A stretch of DNA of 64,000 nt from Cupriavidus sp. U2 (GTDB lineage: Bacteria > Pseudomonadota > Gammaproteobacteria > Burkholderiales > Burkholderiaceae), in NCBI RefSeq assembly GCF_009663685.2, contig NZ_RCOG02000026.1, positions 62,001 through 126,000 on the forward strand, written 5' to 3'. The position numbers and the translations under genes were made by a program. Within the stretch, counting starts at the first letter, position 1, and every line of letters begins with the position of its first letter. Below, one piece after another: positions 42,442-51,560 of the stretch. The notes beneath the pieces were generated by a model that was not told the DNA's origin, did no database searches, and saw only the letters and a list, made by a program, of their open reading frames with translations.

Positions 42442-45020
42442 AGCAGCGCCCGGCCCAGGCGGCGGCAGCATGCGAGCGCTATGTCGACCGCCTGCCGGCT
42501 TCGCCCGAACTGCGTAGCGAGCTGCTGGCCGATACCCCCAAATCGCTGATGTCCAGCGTGCCGGCCGAGGGTATCGAAGTGCCGTCGGCCATGATTGAAC
42601 TGCAAACGCGCCTGGCCGGTCGCGACCCGAAGGACAAGGAAGCTCCCGATTTGAACCACGGCAACGCCCCTGGCGGGGCCACCTACGCATCGGTGGGCCG
42701 TCGCTTTGCGATGGCCTATGGCAACCCGCAGGTGGACGGCCAGCCGCTGCTGCGGCGCAACGACGATGGCACCGTGCGCGTGCATACGGGGCCGGAGCCC
42801 GAGCGCGCATCGATGGTGCCGCGCCAGTGGCCGCCGCATATCGTCTGGGGCGGCATCCGCAATGCCTGGCGCAAGATGCTGGGCCGCCCGCCCGTGCCCG
42901 AGACCTGGGATACGCTACACGACGGCCCCGACGCCGAAGGCAAGTGGCACCCGGCCGGTTCGCACCGTCGCTGGTTCCTGCTGGCGCTGGTGGTGGGCCA
43001 GACCGTCATGGCCACGTACTTCATGTCGCGTGTGCTGCCGTACCACGGTGCCGATCCGCTCGAAGTGGCCATCCTGACGCTGTTCGCGATCCTGTTCTCG
43101 TGGGTGTCGGCCGGTTTCTGGACGGCGATGATGGGCTTCCTGGTCCTGTTCAAGGGCGGTGACAAGCACCTGATCTCGCGCAGCGCCGCCAGCGATGCAC
43201 CGATCGACCCGTCCGCGCGCACGGCGATCATCATGCCGATCTGCAATGAAGACGTGACGCGCGTCTTCGCGGGCTTGCGCGCAACCTACGAGTCGCTGGA
43301 ACGCACGGGCGAGCTGCAGCATTTCGATTTCTTCGTGCTGTCCGACAGTGGCAATCCCGACCTGCGCACCGCCGAGCACGACGCCTGGATCGAACTGTGC
43401 CGTGCCGTGGGCGGCTTTGGCCGCATCTTCTATCGCTGGCGCCGTCACCGCGTAAAGCGCAAGACCGGCAATGTGGCCGACTTCTGCCGCCGCTGGGGCA
43501 GCAAGTACAGCTACATGATCGTGCTGGACGCCGACAGCGTGATGAGCGGCGACTGCCTGGCCACGCTGGCCCGGCTGATGGAAGCCAACCCGGGTGCCGG
43601 CATTATCCAGACCGCGCCGCTGGCCGTGGGCCGCGACACGCTCTATGCCCGCGTGCAGCAGTTCTCCACGCGCGTCTATGGTCCGCTGTTCACGGCCGGG
43701 CTGCACTACTGGCAGCTTGGCGAGTCGCACTACTGGGGCCACAACGCCATCATCCGGATCAAGCCCTTCATGGAGCACTGCGGCCTGGCGCCGCTGCCCG
43801 GCAAGGGGCCGCTGTCCGGCGAAATCCTGTCGCACGACTTTGTCGAGGCCGCCATGATGCGGCGCGCGGGGTGGGGCGTGTGGATTGCCTATGACCTGCC
43901 CGGTTCGTTCGAGGAACTGCCGCCGAACCTGCTGGACGAGGTCAAGCGCGACCGCCGCTGGTGCCAGGGCAACCTGATGAACTTCCGGCTGTGGATGAAG
44001 CAGGGCTTTCACGCCGTGCACCGGGCCGTGTTCCTGACCGGCATCATGGCCTATGTGTCGGCGCCGCTGTGGCTGCTGTTCCTGCTGCTGTCCACCGCCG
44101 CGCTGGCCAAGCATGCGCTGGTGCCGCCCGAGTATTTCACCAAGCCATACCAGCTGTTCCCGACCTGGCCCGAATGGCATCCGGAAAAGGCGCTGATGCT
44201 GTTTTCGGCCACGGCCACGCTGCTGTTCCTGCCGAAGCTGGCCAGCGTGATCCTGTTGCTCAAGGATGCGAAGCAGTACGGCGGCGTGGTGCGCCTGTTC
44301 CTGAGCATGCTGATCGAGATGACGCTCTCGGCGCTGCTGGCCCCGACGCGCATGCTGTTCCATACCAAGTTCGTGATCGCCGCGTACAGCGGCTGGGGCA
44401 TTTCGTGGAAGTCGCCCCCGCGCGAGGATGCCGAAACCACCTGGGGCGAAGCGTTCCGCCGCCACGGCTGGCACACGGTGCTGGGCCTGGTGTGGGGCGC
44501 GGGCGTGTACTGGCTGAGCCCGGGCTTCATCTGGTGGCTGCTGCCGATCGTGGGCTCGCTGGCGATGTCGATTCCGCTGTCGGTCATGCTGTCGCGCGTA
44601 TCGCTGGGCCGCGCCGCGCGACGCGCGGGTCTGTTCATGATCCCGGAGGAAACCTATGTGCCGCGCGAGATCGTCGAAACGCAGCAGCATGTGGAAAACG
44701 CCCAGGAAACGCCGCGCTTCGTCGATGCCGTGGTCGATCCGGTGACCAACGCGCTGATGTGCGCCACGGCCACGCCGCGTACGGTACAGCCGGAGCCGGC
44801 CAGGCTGCAGCATGCGTCGCTGGTGCAGCACGCGCTGACCCATGGCCCCGGTTCGCTGTCGGCGGCGCAGAAACATGTGCTGCTGGGCGACCCGTTCGCC
44901 CTGTCGAAGCTGCACGAACTGGTCTGGGGGTCGCCGCTGGCCGATGCCGCCTGGAAGGAAACGCGGGTGCTGCTGCGCCGCGCCCCCAACGTGCTGCCAT
45001 TGCGGCCAAGGGTGGCGTGA
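42414..45020 (+). CDS. opgH: glucan glucosyltransferase OpgH
   Basis: The 868-residue membrane glycosyltransferase matches OpgH over its full length: IMPICNEDVTRVFAGLRATYE, YMIVLDADSVMSGDCLATLAR, SHDFVEAAMMRRAGWGVWI and the QxxRW-type RRWCQGNLMNF. About eight membrane helices are visible. It polymerises glucose from UDP-glucose into the glucan backbone. The start overlaps opgG by 28 bases, so the pair is one operon. A terminator follows. Confidence 0.96.
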   Translation: MELHLTPRLKQRPAQAAAACERYVDRLPASPELRSELLADTPKSLMSSVPAEGIEVPSAMIELQTRLAGRDPKDKEAPDLNHGNAPGGATYASVGRRFAMAYGNPQVDGQPLLRRNDDGTVRVHTGPEPERASMVPRQWPPHIVWGGIRNAWRKMLGRPPVPETWDTLHDGPDAEGKWHPAGSHRRWFLLALVVGQTVMATYFMSRVLPYHGADPLEVAILTLFAILFSWVSAGFWTAMMGFLVLFKGGDKHLISRSAASDAPIDPSARTAIIMPICNEDVTRVFAGLRATYESLERTGELQHFDFFVLSDSGNPDLRTAEHDAWIELCRAVGGFGRIFYRWRRHRVKRKTGNVADFCRRWGSKYSYMIVLDADSVMSGDCLATLARLMEANPGAGIIQTAPLAVGRDTLYARVQQFSTRVYGPLFTAGLHYWQLGESHYWGHNAIIRIKPFMEHCGLAPLPGKGPLSGEILSHDFVEAAMMRRAGWGVWIAYDLPGSFEELPPNLLDEVKRDRRWCQGNLMNFRLWMKQGFHAVHRAVFLTGIMAYVSAPLWLLFLLLSTAALAKHALVPPEYFTKPYQLFPTWPEWHPEKALMLFSATATLLFLPKLASVILLLKDAKQYGGVVRLFLSMLIEMTLSALLAPTRMLFHTKFVIAAYSGWGISWKSPPREDAETTWGEAFRRHGWHTVLGLVWGAGVYWLSPGFIWWLLPIVGSLAMSIPLSVMLSRVSLGRAARRAGLFMIPEETYVPREIVETQQHVENAQETPRFVDAVVDPVTNALMCATATPRTVQPEPARLQHASLVQHALTHGPGSLSAAQKHVLLGDPFALSKLHELVWGSPLADAAWKETRVLLRRAPNVLPLRPRVA

Positions 45021-45041
45021 CCGTCGGTCCGCACCATAAGG

Positions 45042-45074
45042 AACGGCAGGCGCCAGGGCCTGCCGTTTTTTTTG
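45042..45074 (+). terminator. intrinsic terminator after opgH
   Basis: ACGGCAGGC pairs with GCCTGCCGT and is followed by eight Ts. It starts about 20 bases after the opgH stop. Confidence 0.9.
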
Positions 45075-45108
45075 CCCGTTTCAAACGGGAGCGTTTCAGC
45101 GGAGCGTT

Positions 45109-45690
45109 TCAGCGCAGCGCCGACACGCAGATCGGCGCATTGATATAGACGTCGCCCACGCGGCGTTCGCCGCGGTCGTTACGCGTCATGTAGCGGAACA
45201 TCATGCTGACGCCGAGCTTGGTCAGGATTTCCACGTCGCGGTTGGCGCAGATGTTGCGCTGGAGCGGCGCGGCGTAATTCACCTCGAAGCTCGCCAGGTC
45301 AAGCATCGGGCCGCGGAAGTTGGTCAGTTCCAGCTGGAAGAGCACGTGCTTGCCCGGGATCGACTGGCAGCGGCGCAGGCGCGTCTCGCCGTCGATCTCG
45401 ATGGGCAGGATGTCGTTGAGCTGGCGGCAGGCGCGTGCCAGCACGCTGTCCGGGCGATTGGTATTGCGCAGCAGTTCGGGAACGCCGGCCGCGCCGGTGT
45501 TCTGCCCGGTGGCCGCTCCCTTGAGCATGCGTGACAGGGCCTCGGCTTCGTCGATCGCCACGGGCGCGGGCGACGAAGCCGGTGCCATGGCGGGCGGCCT
45601 GCCAGGCGCGGCCCATGCGGGCAACGACGGCAAGGCTGCGAGTGCAACCAGGCTCAGCGAAGCAATAAACGGCGTATGTCGTATGGTCAT
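45109..45690 (-). CDS. secreted protein of unknown function
   Basis: The 193-residue product has a Sec signal peptide ending AWA, then an Ala/Pro-rich linker, and a C-terminal domain (about residues 80-193) with four cysteines, including ARACRQLNDILPIEIDG and RNICANRDVEIL. I do not recognise the family. The longer upstream frame to 45837 is unlikely because the signal peptide starts at 45690. It is convergent with opgH. Confidence 0.65.
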   Translation of the reverse strand: MTIRHTPFIASLSLVALAALPSLPAWAAPGRPPAMAPASSPAPVAIDEAEALSRMLKGAATGQNTGAAGVPELLRNTNRPDSVLARACRQLNDILPIEIDGETRLRRCQSIPGKHVLFQLELTNFRGPMLDLASFEVNYAAPLQRNICANRDVEILTKLGVSMMFRYMTRNDRGERRVGDVYINAPICVSALR

Positions 45691-45950
45691 GCAGGATAAC
45701 GTTGCCGGGGACGGGTCCCGTGATCCGTCTCCCGCGATGCGTCTGACTGCGTGGTCTGGGGACATCCGTCCCGACAGGCACGCATTGTACCCTCCACGCC
45801 GCCACACGTGAAAGCAGCGCCACCCGTGATGCCGCACGGGCAGCCGGTTTGCGGCGGATTTTCCACGGTACGTCTGGTGACTTGACGCGCGCGCCGCCAG
45901 GGGCTTGCCCGCTATGCAACAATTGCGGCTTGTCTTACCGGATCCCTTTC

Positions 45951-47165
45951 ATGACGTCCTCCGCAAGCGCGCGCACCGACGCGCGCTTTCCGCTCTGGCT
46001 GCTGATCTGCGCGTCGCTCACCGCCATCGCACCGCTTTCCATTGACATGTACCTGCCCAGCTTCCCCGCGCTGGCAGCCGACCTTCATACCGACATCGGC
46101 AAGGTGCAACTGACGCTGGGCACCTTCCTGGTGGGGCTGGCCATCGGCCAGGCGTTTTACGGCCCGGTCAGCGACCGTTTCGGGCGCAAGGCGCCGCTCT
46201 ATGCGGGCCTGACAATCTATGGCGTGGCCGCCGCCGGCTGTGCGCTGGCGTCGAGCGTGGAGTCGCTGATGGTCTGGCGCTTCCTGCAGGCGCTGGGCGG
46301 CTGCACCGGGCTGGTGGTCTCGCGGGCGGTGATTCGCGACCGGCTCGAGGCACGCGAATCCGCGCGGGCCTTTTCGTCGCTGATGCTGGTGATGGGGCTG
46401 GCGCCGATCCTGGCGCCGCTGATCGGTGGGGCCGTCCTGGCGGCCACGGGGTGGCGCGCGATCTTCTGGATTCACTGCGGCGCGGCCGTGCTGCTGCTGT
46501 GGCTGATCCATACGCGCATGGAGGAATCGCTGGACCCGCAGCGCCGCCGCACGCTGCATCCCGGCACGGTGCTGCGCGGCTACTGGGAGCTGTTGCGCGA
46601 CCGCGAATTCCTGGGGTACTCGCTGTCCGCCGGATGCGTGCAGGGGGGGATGTTCGCCTATATCGCGGGCTCGCCGTTCGTGCTGATCGAACTGCATGGC
46701 ATCGATCCCTCCCACTACGGCTTTGTTTTCGGGGCCAACGCATTTGGCCTGATCGCGATGTCGCAGGTCAACGCCAGGCTGGTGCGCGCCCGCGCGCTGG
46801 ACGATGTGCTGCGCGTCGCGCTGATCGCGCCATGCGTGGCGGGCCTGACGCTGGCCGCGGCCACGCTGCTGGGCGTGGCGTCGCTGCCGGTGCTGCTGTG
46901 CTGTTTCTTCGTGTTCCTGGCCGGGCTGGGATGCATCACGCCGAACGCTTCGGCGCTGGCCCTGGCGCATCAAAGCCATCGGGCCGGCACGGCGTCTGCG
47001 CTGATGGGCACGCTTCAGTTCGGTTTCGGCACGCTGGCCGGTGCCGCGGTCAGTGTCTGGCACGACGGCACGGCGCTGCCGCTCGCCGTGGTGATGGCGG
47101 TCTGCGGCAGCGGCGCCGTGCTGCTGCGTCTGTACGGGCGAGCCGGCATGCGCCAGCCCGGATGA
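45951..47165 (+). CDS. Bcr/CflA-family MFS drug exporter
   Basis: The 404-residue protein has 12 membrane helices, the Bcr/CflA motif APLSIDMYLPSFPALAADL in helix 1, the MFS motif GPVSDRFGRKAPLYAGL, and motif C-type PILAPLIGGAVLAATGWRAIFW. Members export bicyclomycin, chloramphenicol or sulfonamides; the native substrate is unknown. The ATG at 45951 is picked from the family's usual length. Confidence 0.92.
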   Translation: MTSSASARTDARFPLWLLICASLTAIAPLSIDMYLPSFPALAADLHTDIGKVQLTLGTFLVGLAIGQAFYGPVSDRFGRKAPLYAGLTIYGVAAAGCALASSVESLMVWRFLQALGGCTGLVVSRAVIRDRLEARESARAFSSLMLVMGLAPILAPLIGGAVLAATGWRAIFWIHCGAAVLLLWLIHTRMEESLDPQRRRTLHPGTVLRGYWELLRDREFLGYSLSAGCVQGGMFAYIAGSPFVLIELHGIDPSHYGFVFGANAFGLIAMSQVNARLVRARALDDVLRVALIAPCVAGLTLAAATLLGVASLPVLLCCFFVFLAGLGCITPNASALALAHQSHRAGTASALMGTLQFGFGTLAGAAVSVWHDGTALPLAVVMAVCGSGAVLLRLYGRAGMRQPG

Positions 47166-47206
47166 TCGGCCAGGCCGATTGGCCCGGGCCGCGCCGGGCT
47201 CGCGGC

Positions 47207-48067
47207 TCAGGCGGCCTGGTTGGCCGGCTGGGTCAACGGCACGGCCGGGGCGTTCTGCATGACCACCATCTGCGCCGGCATCGGGGCGGCAAAGCCGGCC
47301 GCGCCGAAGCTGTCGCGGATGGTCCGATTGGTGTCGAAGTACACCTGCCAGTAGTGGTCGTTGTGGCAGTACGGGCGTACCGCCAGCACCGGCCCCACAA
47401 GCGTGAATTCCAGGATCTCGACGTCGACCGCCGGTTCGGCCAGTACGTTCGGGATGGCGGCCAGTTTTTCCTTGAGCAGCGCGATGGCTGCCACGGCGTC
47501 GGTGGTGCCGGCCAGTTGGGCCTTCAGTTCCACGCGCCGGTACGGGTTGGCCGTGAAATTCTGGATCGTGTCGCTGAAGATCTTGTTGTTGCCGACCACG
47601 GTCAGGACGTTGTCCGGGGTATCGAGCGACGTGGCGAACAGGCCAATTTCGCGCACCGTGCCGGTCACGCCGCCCACGGTCACGAAGTCGCCCACCTTGA
47701 ACGGACGCAGGACCACCAGGAACGCGCCAGCAGCGAAATTGGACATCAGTCCCGACCACGCCATGCCGATGGCCACGCCGGCCGCCGCGATCAGCGCCGC
47801 GAACGTGGTGGTCTGGATGCCGAAGTATCCCAGGATGCCGATCACCAGCACCACATTCAGCGTGACGGTGACGATCGATCCGACATAGCGCAGCAGGGTG
47901 GGATCGACGCTTTGCCTGGCAAGCGAATTCTGTACGAGCCGTACCACGAAATGAATCAGCCAGCGGCCCACCACCCAGAACGCCAGCGCGGCCAGGATTT
48001 TCACGCCGAATATGGTGGCGTAGCTGTAAATGACGTCGCGGATGCTTTGCAGCGAGGTGGTATCCAT
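47207..48067 (-). CDS. mscS: small-conductance mechanosensitive channel
   Basis: The 286-residue protein has three N-terminal membrane helices; TM3 has the Gly/Ala pattern FAALIAAAGVAIGMAWSGLMSN, followed by the beta domain motif RPFKVGDFVTVGGVTGTV. It opens under membrane tension to release solutes. AGGAG lies seven bases before the ATG at 48067 and only one before the alternative at 48073, so 48067 is preferred. It fits functionally with the neighbouring opgGH, both osmotic-stress functions. Confidence 0.93.
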   Translation of the reverse strand: MDTTSLQSIRDVIYSYATIFGVKILAALAFWVVGRWLIHFVVRLVQNSLARQSVDPTLLRYVGSIVTVTLNVVLVIGILGYFGIQTTTFAALIAAAGVAIGMAWSGLMSNFAAGAFLVVLRPFKVGDFVTVGGVTGTVREIGLFATSLDTPDNVLTVVGNNKIFSDTIQNFTANPYRRVELKAQLAGTTDAVAAIALLKEKLAAIPNVLAEPAVDVEILEFTLVGPVLAVRPYCHNDHYWQVYFDTNRTIRDSFGAAGFAAPMPAQMVVMQNAPAVPLTQPANQAA

Positions 48068-48241
48068 GAACATACTCCTGTGATTTACGGGCAGGAAAAA
48101 CAGGGACAGCAAAAACGAAAGCATGCTGTCGATAATGTCAGGATCACAAGGCACGCCTGTGTCGGCGTTTGAGGAAACGGCAAGGGCATTATTGGGCGCT
48201 CGCGCGCGAAAGTTCAAGTCAATCTTTTTTGCGCGCCAAGT

Positions 48242-48275
48242 AAAAACGGCCGTGTTAATGCCCGGCCGCTTTTTT
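48242..48275 (-). terminator. intrinsic terminator after amtB
   Basis: On the minus strand CGGCCG pairs with CGGCCG around a ten-base loop, with flanking A-runs and T-runs extending the stem, and TTTTTA follows. Confidence 0.75.
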
Positions 48276-48301
48276 CCACAATGCCCTGCAAAACCGGTGG
48301 T

Positions 48302-49504
48302 TTACCAGTTGGTTTCACGCTCCGGCGTGGCCGAGATGCGGTGCAGCGTCAGGTCGGCGCCGTTGAACTCCTCTTCCGGGTCCAGCCGGATGCCCACCAG
48401 CTTCTTCAGCGTGCCATAGACCACCGTGCCGCCAACCAGCGCGACCACGATCCCCATCAGCGTGCCGGCCACTTGCGACACCAGCGACACGCCGCCCATC
48501 CCGCCCAGCAGGTGGCTGCCGAAAATGCCCGCTGCAATGCCGCCCCAGGCGCCGCAGAGGCCGTGCAGCGGCCAGACACCCAGCACATCGTCGATATGCC
48601 ATTTGTTCTGGGCCAGCGTAAACAGATAGACGAACAGCACGCCAGCCACGGCGCCAGTCACCAGCGCGCCCAGCGGATGCATGATGTCGGAGCCTGCACA
48701 GACCGCCACCAGCCCGGCCAGGGGGCCGTTGTACGAGAAGCCCGGGTCGTTGCGGCCCGCCGCCCAGGCCGCCAGCGTGCCGCCGACCATCGCCATCAGC
48801 GAATTGATGGCCACCAGGCCGCTAATCTTGTCGATGGTCTGGGCGCTCATCACGTTGAAGCCGAACCAGCCCACCGCCAGCACCCAGGCGCCCAGCGCCA
48901 GAAAGGGGATGTTCGATGGCGGATGCGCGCTGATGCGACCATCCTTCTGATAACGGCCGCGCCGGGCGCCGAGCAGCAGCACGGCGGGCAGGGCGATCCA
49001 GCCGCCCACCGCGTGCACGACCACCGAACCGGCAAAGTCGTGGAACGGTGCGCCTGTTACCGAAGCCAGCCAGTCCTGCACGCCCAGGCGGTTGTTCCAG
49101 ACGATGCCTTCGAAGAACGGATAGACAAAGCCCACCAGGACGAAGGTCGCCATCAGTTGCGGATTGAAGCGCGAGCGTTCCGCGATGCCGCCCGAGATAA
49201 TCGCCGGAATGGCGGCGGCAAACGTCGCCAGAAAGAAGAACTTCACCAGTTCGTGGCCATTTTTCTCTGCCAGCGTCTCCGCGCCGGCAAAGAACTGGAC
49301 CCCATAGGCGATGGTGTATCCGATGAAGAAGTAGGCCAGTGTCGACACGGCGAAATCGACCAGAATCTTTACCAGTGCATTGACCTGGTTCTTCTTGCGA
49401 ACGGTGCCAAGTTCCAGGAATGCGAACCCCGCGTGCATTGCCAGCACCATGATCGCGCCCAGCAGGATGAACAAGGCATCCGTGCCTGTCTTCAGGTTCT
49501 CCAT
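48302..49504 (-). CDS. amtB: ammonium transporter
   Basis: The 400-residue protein has 11 membrane helices and the Amt twin histidines, one in PFHDFAGSVVVHAVGG and one in LHGLCGAWGGIAAGIFG. It conducts ammonium into the cell. There is no N-terminal signal peptide extension, unlike E. coli AmtB. GAGGT lies about five bases before the ATG at 49504. No glnK lies upstream, so PII regulation must come from elsewhere. Confidence 0.95.
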   Translation of the reverse strand: MENLKTGTDALFILLGAIMVLAMHAGFAFLELGTVRKKNQVNALVKILVDFAVSTLAYFFIGYTIAYGVQFFAGAETLAEKNGHELVKFFFLATFAAAIPAIISGGIAERSRFNPQLMATFVLVGFVYPFFEGIVWNNRLGVQDWLASVTGAPFHDFAGSVVVHAVGGWIALPAVLLLGARRGRYQKDGRISAHPPSNIPFLALGAWVLAVGWFGFNVMSAQTIDKISGLVAINSLMAMVGGTLAAWAAGRNDPGFSYNGPLAGLVAVCAGSDIMHPLGALVTGAVAGVLFVYLFTLAQNKWHIDDVLGVWPLHGLCGAWGGIAAGIFGSHLLGGMGGVSLVSQVAGTLMGIVVALVGGTVVYGTLKKLVGIRLDPEEEFNGADLTLHRISATPERETNW

Positions 49505-50067
49505 CGTTACCTCATGCTCAAAATGGGAGCACGGATAAGCAATTAGCGTTCCAGTTTTTGGCGCAAAACGGGGAATGCCGCGCCAAATCTGGGCGCGCCG
49601 CACCGGGCGCGCTGCCGGTGCATTCCCGTAGACGGCACGGAGCGGGCAAGGGTGGCGCGATCGTGGGGCATGCGTGCGCCAAAAAGACGCATGTCAGTGC
49701 GCGAATAGACCACGATTGGTGCATGACACGGCGATGCACCGAAAATGCGCGCAGTGGGCTGGCAGTCCGGCCCCGTCAAATCGGAAGGCGGAAATTGCGC
49801 AGCTCGGTGGATAATCGGCAATAATCTGCCGGTTTCATAAAGTGCGCCGTCCGATACGTCCTGATCCTCAAATGTGATGTGCCGATTCGAAAAACAGAGG
49901 GGTAAAAACCCCGCTAAGTCTTGTCGGAGAACGATTTCCGGCAGTTTTCGTTGCATCGGTGCCACTGGGGATTGCTCAAGCCGTAAAGGGCAGATTAGAC
50001 TGCGCCGATCGGACTTTTGCCACTTGGCAAAAGTCCGGTGACGACGACCAAACAAGGGAAATCAGCC
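49505..50067. other. 563-base divergent region between amtB and HU
   Basis: This is the longest gene-free stretch in the window. It holds GGGG-6-CCCC near 49898-49911 and the perfect palindrome at 50011-50036. It probably carries the amtB promoter (nitrogen control expected, but I see no clear sigma-54 box) and the HU promoter. No gene is evident. Confidence 0.5.
50011..50036. repeat. perfect 12-base inverted repeat ahead of HU
   Basis: GGACTTTTGCCA and TGGCAAAAGTCC are perfect complements with only two bases between. It ends 31 bases before the HU start codon and so lies in the leader or promoter of the gene. It has no T-run after it. It may bind a regulator or form a leader hairpin. Confidence 0.55.
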
Positions 50068-50349
50068 ATGAATAAAGGTGAACTGGTATCGGCCATCGCC
50101 GCGGAAGCAGAACTCAGCAACGCCGCCGCCGAGCGCGCGCTGAACGCTGCGCTGGACAGTATCAAGAAGGCAGTTGCGAAGGGTGACTCGGTTACGCTGG
50201 TGGGTTTTGGCAGCTTCAGCTCGGGCAAGCGTGCTGCACGTACCGGTCGCAATCCGCGCACCGGCGAAACGATCAAGATCCCGGCCGCCAAGACGGTGAA
50301 GTTCTCGGCCGGCCAGGGTTTCAAGGACGCCGTGAACAAGAAGAAGTAA
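50068..50349 (+). CDS. HU-family nucleoid protein
   Basis: The 93-residue protein is a standard [22 protein letters not shown], the [14 protein letters not shown] turn and the DNA-gripping arm [16 protein letters not shown]. It bends DNA and shapes the nucleoid. AGGGA lies about ten bases before the ATG at 50068. It is monocistronic, ending at a strong terminator. Whether it is called hupB or hupA cannot be decided from sequence alone. Confidence 0.95.
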   Translation: MNKGELVSAIAAEAELSNAAAERALNAALDSIKKAVAKGDSVTLVGFGSFSSGKRAARTGRNPRTGETIKIPAAKTVKFSAGQGFKDAVNKKK

Positions 50350-50391
50350 GCGCATCGCGTCCGGAGCGTTACAGAAGTACAGAAGTACAGA

Positions 50392-50418
50392 AAGCGGCCT
50401 GCGGGGCCGCTTTTTTTA
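50392..50418 (+). terminator. intrinsic terminator after HU
   Basis: AGCGGCC pairs with GGCCGCT around a four-base loop, followed by seven Ts. A short direct repeat of ACAGAAGT lies just ahead of it. Confidence 0.88.
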
Positions 50419-50546
50419 TTTGTCCCGCCGTGTATTCAGACTGTTTTGCTGCTTCGCAGCGGAAATCGCGCGCATCCGATATGCCATGACCCGGCCCAGC
50501 GGGTTACACTGCCCGCGCCTCATGCTCGATTTCTGGATTTTCTGCG

Positions 50547-51035
50547 ATGAATGATCTGTCCCACCAGCTGTCCATGACCGTGCTGATGACGCCGGACATG
50601 GCCAATTTTTCCGGCAACGTCCACGGCGGCACCATCCTCAAGTACCTGGATATGGTGGCCTACGCGTGCGCGAGCCGCTACGCCGGACGGTATGTCGTGA
50701 CGCTGTCGGTTGACCAGGTGGTCTTTCGCCAGCCGATTCACGTCGGCGAACTGGTGACGTTCCTGGCGGCGGTGAACTTCACGGGCCGCAGTTCGATGGA
50801 AATCGGCATCAAGGTGGTGACCGAGAACATCCGCAGCAAGGTGGTTCGCCACACCAACAGCTGCTATTTCACGATGGTGGCCGTGGACGACAACGGCACG
50901 CCGGCCGAAGTGCCGCCGCTGCAGCCGCGCGACGAGGTGGAGCGCCAGCGTTTCGAAGCCGCCCGGCAACGCCGTGCGCTGCGTCAGGAAATGGAGCGCC
51001 GCCACGACGAGATCAAGGGGGCGACCGCCGAATGA
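50547..51035 (+). CDS. hotdog-fold acyl-CoA thioesterase
   Basis: The 162-residue protein has the YciA/BACH-type hotdog pattern: [20 protein letters not shown] with the catalytic HGG, and [20 protein letters not shown]. It hydrolyses acyl-CoA esters. It overlaps the CreA gene by four bases. The last 40 residues form a charged helix typical of this subgroup. Confidence 0.9.
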   Translation: MNDLSHQLSMTVLMTPDMANFSGNVHGGTILKYLDMVAYACASRYAGRYVVTLSVDQVVFRQPIHVGELVTFLAAVNFTGRSSMEIGIKVVTENIRSKVVRHTNSCYFTMVAVDDNGTPAEVPPLQPRDEVERQRFEAARQRRALRQEMERRHDEIKGATAE

Positions 51036-51520
51036 CGCCGAGGCCGTTGCGAATTGTGCTGGCGGCTGGGCTGGCCTGTGGCCTAGCCACGGTGCTGGCT
51101 GCCGCCCATGCCGAGGAAATCGGTAGCGTTTCGACCAATTTCCGGGTGACGGGGTCGGACAAGGTCGTGATCGAGGCCTACGACGATCCGCAGGTGGAAG
51201 GCGTGACGTGCTACGTGTCGCGTGCCCGCACCGGTGGCATCAAAGGCACGTTCGGCATGGCCGAGGACCCGCCCGAGGCGTCGATTGCCTGCCGGCAGGT
51301 GGGGACGATCGCGTTCAAGGGCCCGCTCAAGGCGCAGGAGGACGTGTTCTCCGAACGCATGTCGATCCTGTTCAAGACGCTGCACGTGGTGCGCGCGGTG
51401 GATCGCAAGCGTAATACGCTGGTCTACCTGACCTATTCGGACCGCATCGTCAGCGGCAGCCCGCAGAACGCGGTGACGGCCGTCCCGGTGCCCGCCGGGA
51501 CGCCGATTCCTGTGAAGTGA
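51032..51520 (+). CDS. creA: CreA-family periplasmic protein
   Basis: The 162-residue protein has a Sec signal peptide ending AHA and the CreA signature [19 protein letters not shown] followed by TGGIKGTFG and [13 protein letters not shown]. CreA is widespread in proteobacteria and its function is unknown. It overlaps the thioesterase stop codon (ATGA), so translation is likely coupled. Confidence 0.9.
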   Translation: MTPRPLRIVLAAGLACGLATVLAAAHAEEIGSVSTNFRVTGSDKVVIEAYDDPQVEGVTCYVSRARTGGIKGTFGMAEDPPEASIACRQVGTIAFKGPLKAQEDVFSERMSILFKTLHVVRAVDRKRNTLVYLTYSDRIVSGSPQNAVTAVPVPAGTPIPVK

Positions 51521-51560
51521 CAGCCTCGCGGCGTCGCCGGGCGTTGCGACGCCGGCCTTC

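Noticed and set aside
46451-48172. Plus-strand open frame of 573 codons over the exporter and mscS genes
   Set aside because: It crosses two well-identified genes, has no start signal and is rich in Arg/Gly/His without family features.
50371-50392. Short direct repeat of ACAGAAGT before the HU terminator
   Set aside because: Only two to three copies of eight bases; too short to call a feature of its own.
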